A stretch of DNA of 25,465 nucleotides from DATLCI01 sp046714215 (GTDB lineage: Bacteria > Acidobacteriota > Terriglobia > Terriglobales > Acidobacteriaceae), in contig JBKKBM010000091.1 of NCBI GenBank assembly GCA_046714215.1, positions 1 to 25,465 of the forward strand, in the 5' to 3' direction. Numbering within the stretch: the stretch's first letter is position 1; each line of letters starts with the position of its first letter. The notes under the pieces were generated by a model, which saw nothing but the letters and a program-made list of their open reading frames with translations, was not told where the DNA came from and did no database searches. Positions 7,843 to 15,285 of the stretch are shown piece after piece. Made by a program: the position numbers and the translations under genes.

Positions 7843-9771
7843 ATGTTCAAGCGCATCGGCCTCCTGGTATTCGTCCCTTTCCTGCTAAGTGTGTGCTTTG
7901 CCTCCGAAAAAGATAAATACAACCCCGGTGGGCCTACCGAACTCGCCAAGGACGGCGAGAAGTGGGCGCAGCGCACGCTGAAGAAGCTGACCCGCGAGGA
8001 AAAGGTGGGCCAGATCATCATGGTGCAGGGGCTGGCGGAGTTCCAGAACATCCAGAGCCCGGCTTTCCTGACCATGCAGGAAAATATCAAGAAGTATCAT
8101 CTGGGCGGCATCATCATCACGGTGCGCGTGGACGGCCCGCTGCTGCTGCGCAACCAGCCTTACGAAGCAGCCATGATGACTAACCGCCTGCAACGGGAAG
8201 CCGCGCTGCCGCTGCTGATCGCCGCCGATTTCGAACGCGGACTCTCCATGCGCCTGCTGGCGACTCCGTTCTTTCCTTACGCCATGGCCTTTGGCGCCAC
8301 CCATAGGCCGCAGTATGCGGAGGCCTTCGGTGAAGTGGTGGCGCGCGAATCCCGCGCCATCGGCGTCCATTGGAATTTTTTTCCCGTCGCAGACGTGAAC
8401 TCCAATCCTCTGAATCCCATCATCAACACGCGCTCGTTCGGCGAAGATCCGCGGCAGGTGGGCGAGATGCTGGCGGCGTACATCCGCGGCGCGCGTCAGG
8501 GCGGCATGCTCTCCACCGCCAAGCATTTTCCCGGCCACGGCGATACCGACACCGACTCGCACCTCGAACTGGCCCGCGTCTCCGGCTCGGTCGACCGCCT
8601 GAACAGCGTGGAGCTTCCACCCTTCCAGAAAGCCATTGACGCGGGCGTTGATTCCATCATGGTGGCGCACGTCACCGTCCCGTCACTCGATCCCGACCCT
8701 AATAAGGTCGCCACCATCTCGCACAAGATCATCACCGGTCTACTGAAGGACAAGATGAACTTCAAGGGACTGGTGGTGACGGACGCCATGAACATGCGGG
8801 CGCTCACCGGCATCTACAAAGCCGCCGGCCAGAACGCCGCGGGCCAGGCCGCAGTCGACGCTTTCAAAGCCGGCAACGACCTCATCCTGATGCCTTCTGA
8901 TCTGGAAGGCGCCTACAACGGATTGCTCAGCGCCGCGGTGAGTGGCGAGATTGCGGCCGCCGAACTTGATCAGGCGGTGCTCAAGGTCCTGCGCGCCAAG
9001 GCGTCGCTCGGCCTGCATAAGGCGCGGCTGGTCGACGTAGAAGACATTGCCGTCAAGGTCGCTCGCCCCACCGACTTGGCCCTCGCCCAGGAAGTGGCCG
9101 ACGCCGCCGTGACCCTGGTGCTGGACAAGAGTTCCGCGCTGCCTGCCCTGCAGGCGGCGCGCCTGCAAAAACGCGGAACTTCCACTCCCCGCCTCGCGTA
9201 TGACCAGAGAGAGGAGGTCGCGGGAGAAGGTGTGGCTGCGCTCATCATCGTCGACGACCTACGCAATGACGTAGGCCGCGTCTTTGAGCGGGAGCTGCGC
9301 CAACGCATCCCTGACGTCAAGATCATTTACGCGGACAACCGCATCGCGGGCGTGTTGATGGAGACCGTGACCAGCGCCATCCTCGACGCGAAGGCAGTGA
9401 TCGTCGCGGTGTATGCGACGCCTTCGGCGGGCCGCGGCAGCGTGGGATTGCGCAGCGGTACCGGCGCGTTGCTCGACCGGGTGCTGAAGATCGCGGGCAG
9501 CAAGACGGCGATGTTCGCGATGGGTAATCCGTATGTGGCGGTGAATTTTCCGCTGGTGCAGACGTATTTCTGCACGTTTTCCAATGCGGTGACTTCGGAG
9601 ACGGCCGCGGTCAAGGCGCTCTTCGGGGAGATCGCACTAAAAGGCAAGCTGCCGGTCACATTGCCGAAGATCGCGGAGCGCGGCACCGGCATAGAGCGCG
9701 CCGCAGTGGCGCGTTATCGCCGCCCGGGGCAGACCAAAGTCACACCGGCGCGCCTGGCGCAGAAGAGATAG
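7843..9771 (+). CDS. Exported GH3 beta-N-acetylhexosaminidase, NagZ-like with C-terminal domain
   Basis: A glycoside hydrolase family 3 enzyme likely acting on GlcNAc-containing muropeptides. A signal peptide (residues 1-20, RIGLLVFVPFLLSVCFA) is followed by the GH3 barrel. The NagZ loop KHFPGHGDTDTDSH is at 227-240, where Asp238/His240 would form the acid-base dyad, and VVTDAMNM carries the likely nucleophile Asp314. Residues ~420-640 form an extra GH3 C-terminal alpha/beta domain, as in two-domain Bacillus-type NagZ and unlike the ~340-aa cytoplasmic enterobacterial enzyme. It lies 38 nt after miaA and 11 nt before the lipoprotein gene. Peptidoglycan recycling outside the cytoplasm is inferred. 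Confidence 0.88.
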   Translation: MFKRIGLLVFVPFLLSVCFASEKDKYNPGGPTELAKDGEKWAQRTLKKLTREEKVGQIIMVQGLAEFQNIQSPAFLTMQENIKKYHLGGIIITVRVDGPLLLRNQPYEAAMMTNRLQREAALPLLIAADFERGLSMRLLATPFFPYAMAFGATHRPQYAEAFGEVVARESRAIGVHWNFFPVADVNSNPLNPIINTRSFGEDPRQVGEMLAAYIRGARQGGMLSTAKHFPGHGDTDTDSHLELARVSGSVDRLNSVELPPFQKAIDAGVDSIMVAHVTVPSLDPDPNKVATISHKIITGLLKDKMNFKGLVVTDAMNMRALTGIYKAAGQNAAGQAAVDAFKAGNDLILMPSDLEGAYNGLLSAAVSGEIAAAELDQAVLKVLRAKASLGLHKARLVDVEDIAVKVARPTDLALAQEVADAAVTLVLDKSSALPALQAARLQKRGTSTPRLAYDQREEVAGEGVAALIIVDDLRNDVGRVFERELRQRIPDVKIIYADNRIAGVLMETVTSAILDAKAVIVAVYATPSAGRGSVGLRSGTGALLDRVLKIAGSKTAMFAMGNPYVAVNFPLVQTYFCTFSNAVTSETAAVKALFGEIALKGKLPVTLPKIAERGTGIERAAVARYRRPGQTKVTPARLAQKR

Positions 9772-9782
9772 AGAGGGTCGCA

Positions 9783-10382
9783 ATGAATCGTAACTACGTT
9801 TTTGCAACGCTGTTGCTGGCGTCGATCGCTGTCGCGGGTTGCTCCATCCAATCCAAACATGAGGACGGTAGCCGCAAGGAGAGTGTGAAGATCGAGACGC
9901 CGCTCGGTGGCATGAATGTCCGCACGGACAACGTGGAAGCCAAGGATGCCGGCATGTCCGTCTTTCCCGGCGCCACCCCGGTAGAGAAAGACAGCGGCAG
10001 CCACGACGAGAAAAAAGCCAACGTCAATATCGATACCCCGTGGTTCGGTGTGAAAGTGGTCGCCCTCACGTACCAGTCGCCGGAATCCCAGGAAAAGGTC
10101 TGGGAGTACTACAAGAAAGAACTCACCAAGTACGGACGCGTGCTCGAGTGCCGTCCCGGCTCTCCCGACCTGGAGATCAGGAAAAAGGATGACCTCGACC
10201 TGACTTGCCACGATGACGACAAGAAGATGCGGGTGCAGTCGTACAAGCGGGAAGGCAAGAGCATACAACTCAAGGTGGGTACGTCCAACAAGCAGCGGAT
10301 CGTGGCGCTGAAGCCTTCAGGCAGCGGCACGGAATTCAGCCTGGTGTTCGTTTCCACCCGCGGCGAAAAAGAAACGCTCTGA
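9783..10382 (+). CDS. Putative lipoprotein, unknown function
   Basis: A 199-aa protein with a lipoprotein signal: MNRNYVFATLLLASIAVAGC, lipobox VAGC with Cys20. The mature part is charged and beta-rich and includes FPGATPVEKD (a short motif seen in several bacterial surface proteins) and a segment ALTYQSPESQEKVWEYYKKEL that resembles FPGA-type domains which place a helix after a strand. An AGAGAGGG ribosome-binding site lies 6 nt before ATG 9783, and the gene follows nagZ by 11 nt, so cotranscription is likely. No enzymatic motif is visible. Confidence 0.7.
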   Translation: MNRNYVFATLLLASIAVAGCSIQSKHEDGSRKESVKIETPLGGMNVRTDNVEAKDAGMSVFPGATPVEKDSGSHDEKKANVNIDTPWFGVKVVALTYQSPESQEKVWEYYKKELTKYGRVLECRPGSPDLEIRKKDDLDLTCHDDDKKMRVQSYKREGKSIQLKVGTSNKQRIVALKPSGSGTEFSLVFVSTRGEKETL

Positions 10383-10394
10383 GGCTTTCCCCGG

Positions 10395-10425
10395 CTGCGC
10401 GCCCTCCCTGCGGTTGCGCGCGCAG
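10395..10425 (+). terminator. Inverted repeat after lipoprotein gene (weak terminator?)
   Basis: CTGCGCGC (10395-10402) and GCGCGCAG (10418-10425) form a perfect 8-bp stem with a 15-nt loop, 12 nt after the lipoprotein stop. No T-run follows, only CGCCTTTCC, so it may attenuate transcription or stabilise the mRNA 3' end rather than act as a strong intrinsic terminator. Confidence 0.35.
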
Positions 10426-10452
10426 TCGCCTTTCCTGTAATTTGGAAGATGG

Positions 10453-11118
10453 GTGGAACGTCAATGTCATCACTGTAATGCGGCGGTGCCGGAAGGCACT
10501 CCCTTTTGCGCCGCTTGCGGCGCGCCGCAGATCCGGGTAGTCGCCCCGCAGTCGACGGTCGCCCCGCCGCTCCCGGAAGGTAATCACAGCTTGCCACCCA
10601 TCCCCGGCGCCACTGCGTTTCCGTCGGACCTTGCGCCCGCCTTGCGCTGGAGCGCTGCTTTCAGAAGCTGTTTGATCGCGGCCGCGGTCACTACGATCAT
10701 CATCCTGATCGCCGGACATCCCTTACTCATCTTGCTTACCCTGCCCGCGGGTGGGTGGTTCGCCGTCTTTCTCTATGCGCGCCGCGCGGAACATCTTCCG
10801 CTGACTGCCGGCCTGGGAGCGCGCATCGGCGCCGTCACTGGGCTTACTGCCTTCGGCCTTTATGTGATCCTCATGGCCATTGTGCTGGTCTTTCAGCGAG
10901 CGCGGTTTCTGGAAGAGATCAAGAAGACGATGGCCGCGGCCGCGGCGCAGAATCCGAATCCACAGGCGCAGCAGGTGGTGGAGAAGCTGATGTCGCCCGA
11001 AGGCATTGCCGTGCTGGTCACCGTGAGCGCCATCTTCCTGTTCTTTGTTTTTCTGGTGCTGTGTTCGGTGGGCGGCGCCATAGGCGGCAGCATGGCCAAG
11101 GGTAAGAGCGCTACTTAA
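10453..11118 (+). CDS. Zinc-ribbon membrane protein, unknown
   Basis: A 221-aa protein starting at GTG 10453; an in-frame stop at 10438-10440 prevents a longer form. The N-terminus is a zinc ribbon with CxxC pairs at Cys5/Cys8 and Cys19/Cys22 (RQCHHCNAAVPEGTPFCAACG). A Pro-rich linker leads to several membrane segments: about 74-108 (LIAAAVTTIIILIAG and LLILLTLPAGGW), about 122-145 (VTGLTAFGLYVILMAIVLVF) and about 182-210 (VLVTVSAIFLFFVFLVLCS). Such zinc-ribbon plus membrane-helix proteins are common and mostly uncharacterised. It precedes the pyr operon but has a separate promoter-to-gene interval. Confidence 0.65.
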   Translation: MERQCHHCNAAVPEGTPFCAACGAPQIRVVAPQSTVAPPLPEGNHSLPPIPGATAFPSDLAPALRWSAAFRSCLIAAAVTTIIILIAGHPLLILLTLPAGGWFAVFLYARRAEHLPLTAGLGARIGAVTGLTAFGLYVILMAIVLVFQRARFLEEIKKTMAAAAAQNPNPQAQQVVEKLMSPEGIAVLVTVSAIFLFFVFLVLCSVGGAIGGSMAKGKSAT

Positions 11119-11128
11119 CACGATTGCC

Positions 11129-11167
11129 TTGCCCAAGCGCGAGGGGGCCGCGTATGATTCACGCGGC
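11129..11167 (+). promoter_or_regulatory. Promoter of the pyr operon with palindrome over the -10
   Basis: TTGCCC (11129-11134) and TATGAT (11153-11158) are separated by 18 nt and resemble a sigma-70 promoter. The -10 lies within a perfect 7-bp inverted repeat, GCCGCGT (11147-11153) and ACGCGGC (11161-11167), with loop ATGATTC. The likely transcription start is near 11165, leaving a leader of only ~35 nt before pyrR, too short for a classical PyrR antiterminator/terminator pair. The palindrome could be an operator; no binding protein is known from the sequence. Confidence 0.5.
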
Positions 11168-11198
11168 ACCTGCCTCCCGCAAGAGAGTGAGAACTCAT

Positions 11199-11765
11199 AT
11201 GAACGCAGAAGCGAAAAAGTTTGCGTTGAAGGAAAAGGCGCGTCTTATGTCCGCCTCTGAGATCGAGCGGACCCTGGTGCGGCTGGCCCATGAGATCGTG
11301 GAGAAGGCCAACGGCGTCGAGAACCTGGGCTTGGTGGGCATCAAGCGCCGCGGCGTTCCGCTGGCCCAGCGGTTGGGTGCGCTGATCAAAACCATCGAGA
11401 AGAAGGATGTGCTCGTGGGCACGCTCGACATCAATCTCTATCGCGATGACCTGACCACCGCCGGACCCAAGCCCGTGGTCAATAAAGGCGACATCGGCTT
11501 CGATGTGACCGACAAGAACGTGATCCTGATCGACGACGTGCTTTACACCGGACGCACCACCCGCGCCGCGCTAGACGCCCTCTTCGACCATGGGCGCCCG
11601 CGCCGCGTACAGTTGCTGGTACTGATCGACCGCGGCCACCGCGAACTTCCCGTGGAAGCGCAATACATCGGCCGCACCGTCCAGACTACCGACAAAGAGA
11701 TCATCGAAGTGAAGCTGAAAGAGATCGACGACAGCGAGCAGGTGCTGCTGGTCGAACGTCCCTAA
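11199..11765 (+). CDS. pyrR: PyrR, pyrimidine operon regulator/uracil phosphoribosyltransferase-like
   Basis: PyrR proteins bind pyr mRNA leaders in response to UMP/UTP and have variable uracil phosphoribosyltransferase activity. The protein shows the PRTase core with PRPP loop VILIDDVLYTGRTT (108-121), GLVGIKRRGVPLAQRL, LDINLYRDDL and the RGHRELP motif, all typical of PyrR. Start ATG 11199 is chosen because AGAGAGTGAG lies just upstream and the N-terminus then matches the family; the open frame extends to 11124 without support. Length is 188 aa. pyrB follows after 19 nt and pyrC overlaps pyrB, giving a pyrRBC operon. The leader lacks a recognisable attenuator, so the regulatory mode is uncertain. 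Confidence 0.93.
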   Translation: MNAEAKKFALKEKARLMSASEIERTLVRLAHEIVEKANGVENLGLVGIKRRGVPLAQRLGALIKTIEKKDVLVGTLDINLYRDDLTTAGPKPVVNKGDIGFDVTDKNVILIDDVLYTGRTTRAALDALFDHGRPRRVQLLVLIDRGHRELPVEAQYIGRTVQTTDKEIIEVKLKEIDDSEQVLLVERP

Positions 11766-11784
11766 GCAGCAACCAAGTCCCCTC

Positions 11785-12768
11785 ATGCCTAAAACCACGG
11801 CGAAGCGGAGCGCGCTCAACCCAGCCGCCGCCGATATTTTCCCGTACGGTTCACTGCTCGACATCGAACGCCTTACGCCCGCTGAGATCACTGGGTTGCT
11901 CGACGATGCGCGCAAGATGGAATCCGCGCGGGCTAACAAGGAAGCGCGCCGCCGACTGGGCAACCAGTTCAGCGGCAAGCGCGTAGCCCTGCTCTTCTAT
12001 GAGGCCAGTACGCGCACCCGCGTCTCTTTTGAATTCGCCTCCAAGACTTTGGGCGCCATGACCACCATCGTGAGCGCCGCATTCTCCAGCATCGAGAAGG
12101 GAGAATCTCTCCTCGACACCGGCTACACTTTGCGTGCGCTGGGAACGGACGTGGTCGTGATGCGGCATCCATCTTCCGGCGCGCCGCACCTGCTGGCCGA
12201 ATACCTGGGCGCGCCCGTCATCAATGCGGGCGATGGGATGCATGAACATCCCACGCAAGCACTGCTGGATGCGTACACCATCCTGCGGCATCGGCCATCG
12301 CTGAAGGGCCTGCGGATGGTGCTGGTGGGCGACATCTTTCACAGCCGCGTGGCCCGCAGCAATATTCACCTACTTTCAAAGTTCGGCGCCCATATCGTGC
12401 TTTGTGGTCCGGCTGCGCTTCTGCCGGAAGTCGCAACTACGCTGGCGCCGAAGCTGATCATTGAGCGCAATCTCAACTCCGCGCTACACGGTGCCGATGT
12501 GGTCATGATGTTGCGCGTGCAAAAAGAGCGACTAGCCGGACTGAACCTCGACCCGCATGACTACGTGGCCAACTATCAACTGACCAGCGAACGCCTGCGC
12601 AAAGCCAAGCCGGGCGCGCTGGTGATGCATCCGGGGCCGATGGTGCGGGGCATGGAGATCACTGCGGAAGTCGCTGACAGCGCCCGATCTTTGATCATCG
12701 AGCAAGTCGCCAATGGCGTGCCTGTGCGCATGGCCGTGCTCGCCCGCGCGCTGCGAGGCAAGCCATGA
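11785..12768 (+). CDS. pyrB: Aspartate carbamoyltransferase, catalytic chain
   Basis: Condenses carbamoyl phosphate with L-aspartate to give carbamoyl-aspartate, the committed step of pyrimidine synthesis. The carbamoyl-phosphate-binding motif STRTR is at 75-79 (FYEASTRTRVSFE), and HEHPTQALLD (153-162) and the C-terminal MHPGPMVRGMEI are canonical. Length 327 aa is slightly longer than usual because of a basic N-terminal tail (MPKTTAKRSALN). No pyrI regulatory chain is present, and the ATGA overlap with pyrC suggests coupled synthesis, a layout shared with pyrB-pyrC operons where the two proteins may associate. Confidence 0.96.
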   Translation: MPKTTAKRSALNPAAADIFPYGSLLDIERLTPAEITGLLDDARKMESARANKEARRRLGNQFSGKRVALLFYEASTRTRVSFEFASKTLGAMTTIVSAAFSSIEKGESLLDTGYTLRALGTDVVVMRHPSSGAPHLLAEYLGAPVINAGDGMHEHPTQALLDAYTILRHRPSLKGLRMVLVGDIFHSRVARSNIHLLSKFGAHIVLCGPAALLPEVATTLAPKLIIERNLNSALHGADVVMMLRVQKERLAGLNLDPHDYVANYQLTSERLRKAKPGALVMHPGPMVRGMEITAEVADSARSLIIEQVANGVPVRMAVLARALRGKP

Positions 12769-14072
12769 GCACGACCAAAGCACTTCTCATTCGCGGCGGC
12801 CGGGTGATTGATCCTGTTAATAAATTGGACGCGCCTCGCGACGTGCTACTCCAAGGCGGTCGCGTGAAGCAGGTGGGCGAACCGGGAAGCATCAAGCCTA
12901 CCGGCCGCAATGTTCAGCTATTCGACGCGACGGGATTGGTCGTGGCCCCCGGCCTGATTGACATCCACGTTCACCTACGCCAGCCGGGCCAGGAATATAA
13001 GGAGACTATCGCCACCGGCACGGCCGCGGCCGCAGCCGGCGGCTTTACCTCCGTGTGCTGCATGCCGAACACGGTGCCCGTGAATGATTCGCCGGTGATC
13101 ACACGTTGGATGCAGGCGAAGGAGCGCGAAGCCGTCGTGAATGTCTTCCCTATCGCCGCGGCCACGGCAGGGAGCAATGGCGAACGACTGACGGATTTCG
13201 TGAAGCTGAAAAATGCGGGCGCAGTTGCCGTTACTGATGATGGCAAGCCCATTCTTGGCGATGACATTATGGAAAAGGCGCTGCGCGCCGCGGCCAAGCT
13301 GGGGATTCCCGTCATCCAGCACGCGGAGGACACCCGCCTTACCGGCGGATGCGCGATGCATCTGGGGCCTACGTCGTTCCGCCTGGGACTGCGGGGCATG
13401 CCGGCGGAGGCGGAGTCCGGCATCGTGGAGCGCGACATCGCGCTCGCGCGCAAGACCGGCGCGCATCTTCATGTGGCCCACATCTCTACCCGCAAAGCAT
13501 TGGCTGCGGTGCGGCGCGCGAAAAAAGATGGCGTGCGGGTCACCTGCGAGGTGACGCCCCATCACTTCACCCTCCTCGACGAGCATGTGGGGACTTACAA
13601 CACGAATTACAAGATGAACCCACCGCTCCGTGGAGAAGATGACCGCGCGGCGATGATCCGCGGACTGCTCGATGGCACCATCGATGCCATTGCCACCGAC
13701 CACGCGCCGCACGCGCTGCATGAAAAGGAGCAGGAGTTCGACCGAGCGCCCATGGGCATCACCGGCCTCGAGACCGCCCTGCCCATCGCTCTGCAAGTGC
13801 TGCATCGCCATCACAAGCTGCCGCTGGCGCGACTGATCGCGCTGCTGAGCGCCAATCCAGCGCAACTGATCGGCCTGGAGCGTCGCGGACATCTCTCCCC
13901 TGGCGCCCATGCGGATGTCGTCGTCATCGATCCGAATAAGCCGTGGACGTTCTACGCGCAGGACTCACGGTCGAAATCGAAGAACACGCCCTTCGATGGC
14001 TGGGAATTCGTGGGCGGCGTGGTGGCGACGTTCGTCATGGGCAAGATCGTCTTCTCCGCCAATGGCGGTTAG
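12765..14072 (+). CDS. pyrC: Dihydroorotase
   Basis: Cyclises carbamoyl-aspartate to dihydroorotate. It is a class I type enzyme of the amidohydrolase superfamily with all zinc ligands visible: HVHLRQPG (68-75, with the HxH pair), Asp158 in the DDG segment, His186 in QHAED, His239 in HVAHIS and Asp312 in ATDHAPH. The MPNTVPVND motif is conserved for substrate binding. Length 435 aa is normal. ATG 12765 overlaps the pyrB stop by 4 nt. Its stop overlaps that of kbl by 4 nt in convergent orientation (TTAG). Confidence 0.96.
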   Translation: MSTTKALLIRGGRVIDPVNKLDAPRDVLLQGGRVKQVGEPGSIKPTGRNVQLFDATGLVVAPGLIDIHVHLRQPGQEYKETIATGTAAAAAGGFTSVCCMPNTVPVNDSPVITRWMQAKEREAVVNVFPIAAATAGSNGERLTDFVKLKNAGAVAVTDDGKPILGDDIMEKALRAAAKLGIPVIQHAEDTRLTGGCAMHLGPTSFRLGLRGMPAEAESGIVERDIALARKTGAHLHVAHISTRKALAAVRRAKKDGVRVTCEVTPHHFTLLDEHVGTYNTNYKMNPPLRGEDDRAAMIRGLLDGTIDAIATDHAPHALHEKEQEFDRAPMGITGLETALPIALQVLHRHHKLPLARLIALLSANPAQLIGLERRGHLSPGAHADVVVIDPNKPWTFYAQDSRSKSKNTPFDGWEFVGGVVATFVMGKIVFSANGG

Positions 14073-15283
14073 ATGATCCCCAGCCGCTTCCCCACTTTTC
14101 CCAGTACCGCCAGCGCCCGCTCCATCTGATCTTGCGTGTGCGTCGCCGTCATGATGGTGCGGATGCGCGCCTTGCCTTCCGCCACTGTGGGGAATGCGAT
14201 GCCTGTGGCCATCACGCCCTCTTTGAACAGCTCACGGCTGAATTCCATGGCCACTCGCCCTTCACCCACGATGATGGGAGTGATGGGCGTCTCGCTCGCC
14301 GGAGTCGTCACTCCGCCGATGTTGAATCCCAGCGCGCCCAGCCCCTGTTTGAAGAAGCGCGTGTTCTTCCAGAGTTGCTCGATGAGTTCGGGCTCCTGTT
14401 CCAGCACATCGAAGGCCGCGATGCACGTCGCCGCGACCGAAGGCGGATGCGACGTCGAGAACAGGAACGGCCGCCCCCGGTGATAGAGGAATTCGATGAG
14501 GTCGCGCGAGCCGCAGACGTATCCACCGATCGCGCCAATCGCCTTCGACAGCGTGCCTACCTGGATATCCACGCGTCCGTGCACATTGAAGTGGTCGATC
14601 GTACCGCGGCCGTTCTTGCCGAGCACGCCGGAGGAATGAGCGTCGTCCACCATCATGATGGCGCCATATTTCTCCGCGACGTCGCAGAGCCCCGGAAGCG
14701 GACCGATGTCGCCGTCCATGGAAAACACGCCGTCAGTGATGATGAGTTTGTGGCCGGGCTGATCTTTCACGCTGGCGACCTGCTCTTCCGCGTGGGCCAC
14801 GTCTTTGTGACGATAGACGAGGATCTTCGCGCGCGAGAGCCGCGCGCCGTCGATGATGCTGGCATGGTTCAACTCGTCGGAGATGATGAAGTCTTCCTTG
14901 CCCAGGATCGCGGAGACTGTTCCCGCATTTGCCGTGAATCCGGATTGGAAGACGACGCACGCCTCCACATTCTTAAAACGCGCGATCTTTTCTTCCAACT
15001 CCATGTGCAGGCTCATGGTGCCGGCGATGGTGCGCACCGCACCCGGGCCCACGCCGTACTTTTTCGTCGCCGCCAGTGCCGCTTCGCGCAGCTTGGGATG
15101 CGTAGTCAAGCCCAGGTAATTGTTCGACGCCAAGTTGATCACCTTCTTGCCGTCAAAGGTGCACTCCGGCGCGCATTCGTCTTCCAGCACCCGCAATTTG
15201 AAGTAGGTACCCTTAGCTTTCAGCTCGTCAAGCTGCTTTCCGAGGAAGGCGAGCTGTGGACGCGTGGAAGTAGTGGGTGTCAT
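14069..15283 (-). CDS. kbl: 2-amino-3-ketobutyrate CoA ligase (glycine C-acetyltransferase)
   Basis: PLP enzyme that thiolytically cleaves 2-amino-3-ketobutyrate with CoA to glycine and acetyl-CoA, after Tdh. It is an alpha-oxoamine synthase with NNYLGL (54-59), GTMSLHMELEEKIA, DELNHASIIDG, DDAHSSG (213-219) and the PLP lysine Lys247 in GTLSKAIG. The combination with a Zn-type threonine dehydrogenase in the same operon favours Kbl over the close relatives BioF or serine palmitoyltransferase. Length 404 aa. ATG 15283 lies 2 nt after the M49 peptidase stop, with AAGGCGAG just upstream as ribosome-binding site. Confidence 0.94.
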   Translation of the reverse strand: MTPTTSTRPQLAFLGKQLDELKAKGTYFKLRVLEDECAPECTFDGKKVINLASNNYLGLTTHPKLREAALAATKKYGVGPGAVRTIAGTMSLHMELEEKIARFKNVEACVVFQSGFTANAGTVSAILGKEDFIISDELNHASIIDGARLSRAKILVYRHKDVAHAEEQVASVKDQPGHKLIITDGVFSMDGDIGPLPGLCDVAEKYGAIMMVDDAHSSGVLGKNGRGTIDHFNVHGRVDIQVGTLSKAIGAIGGYVCGSRDLIEFLYHRGRPFLFSTSHPPSVAATCIAAFDVLEQEPELIEQLWKNTRFFKQGLGALGFNIGGVTTPASETPITPIIVGEGRVAMEFSRELFKEGVMATGIAFPTVAEGKARIRTIMTATHTQDQMERALAVLGKVGKRLGII

Positions 15284-15285
15284 CG

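Noticed and set aside
11119..11198. Pyr attenuator or riboswitch upstream of pyrR
   Set aside because: The leader is short and lacks a terminator hairpin with T-run; only a palindrome overlapping the -10 is visible.
12975..13910. Minus-strand open frame of 311 codons opposite pyrC
   Set aside because: Antisense to a canonical dihydroorotase; no recognisable motif.
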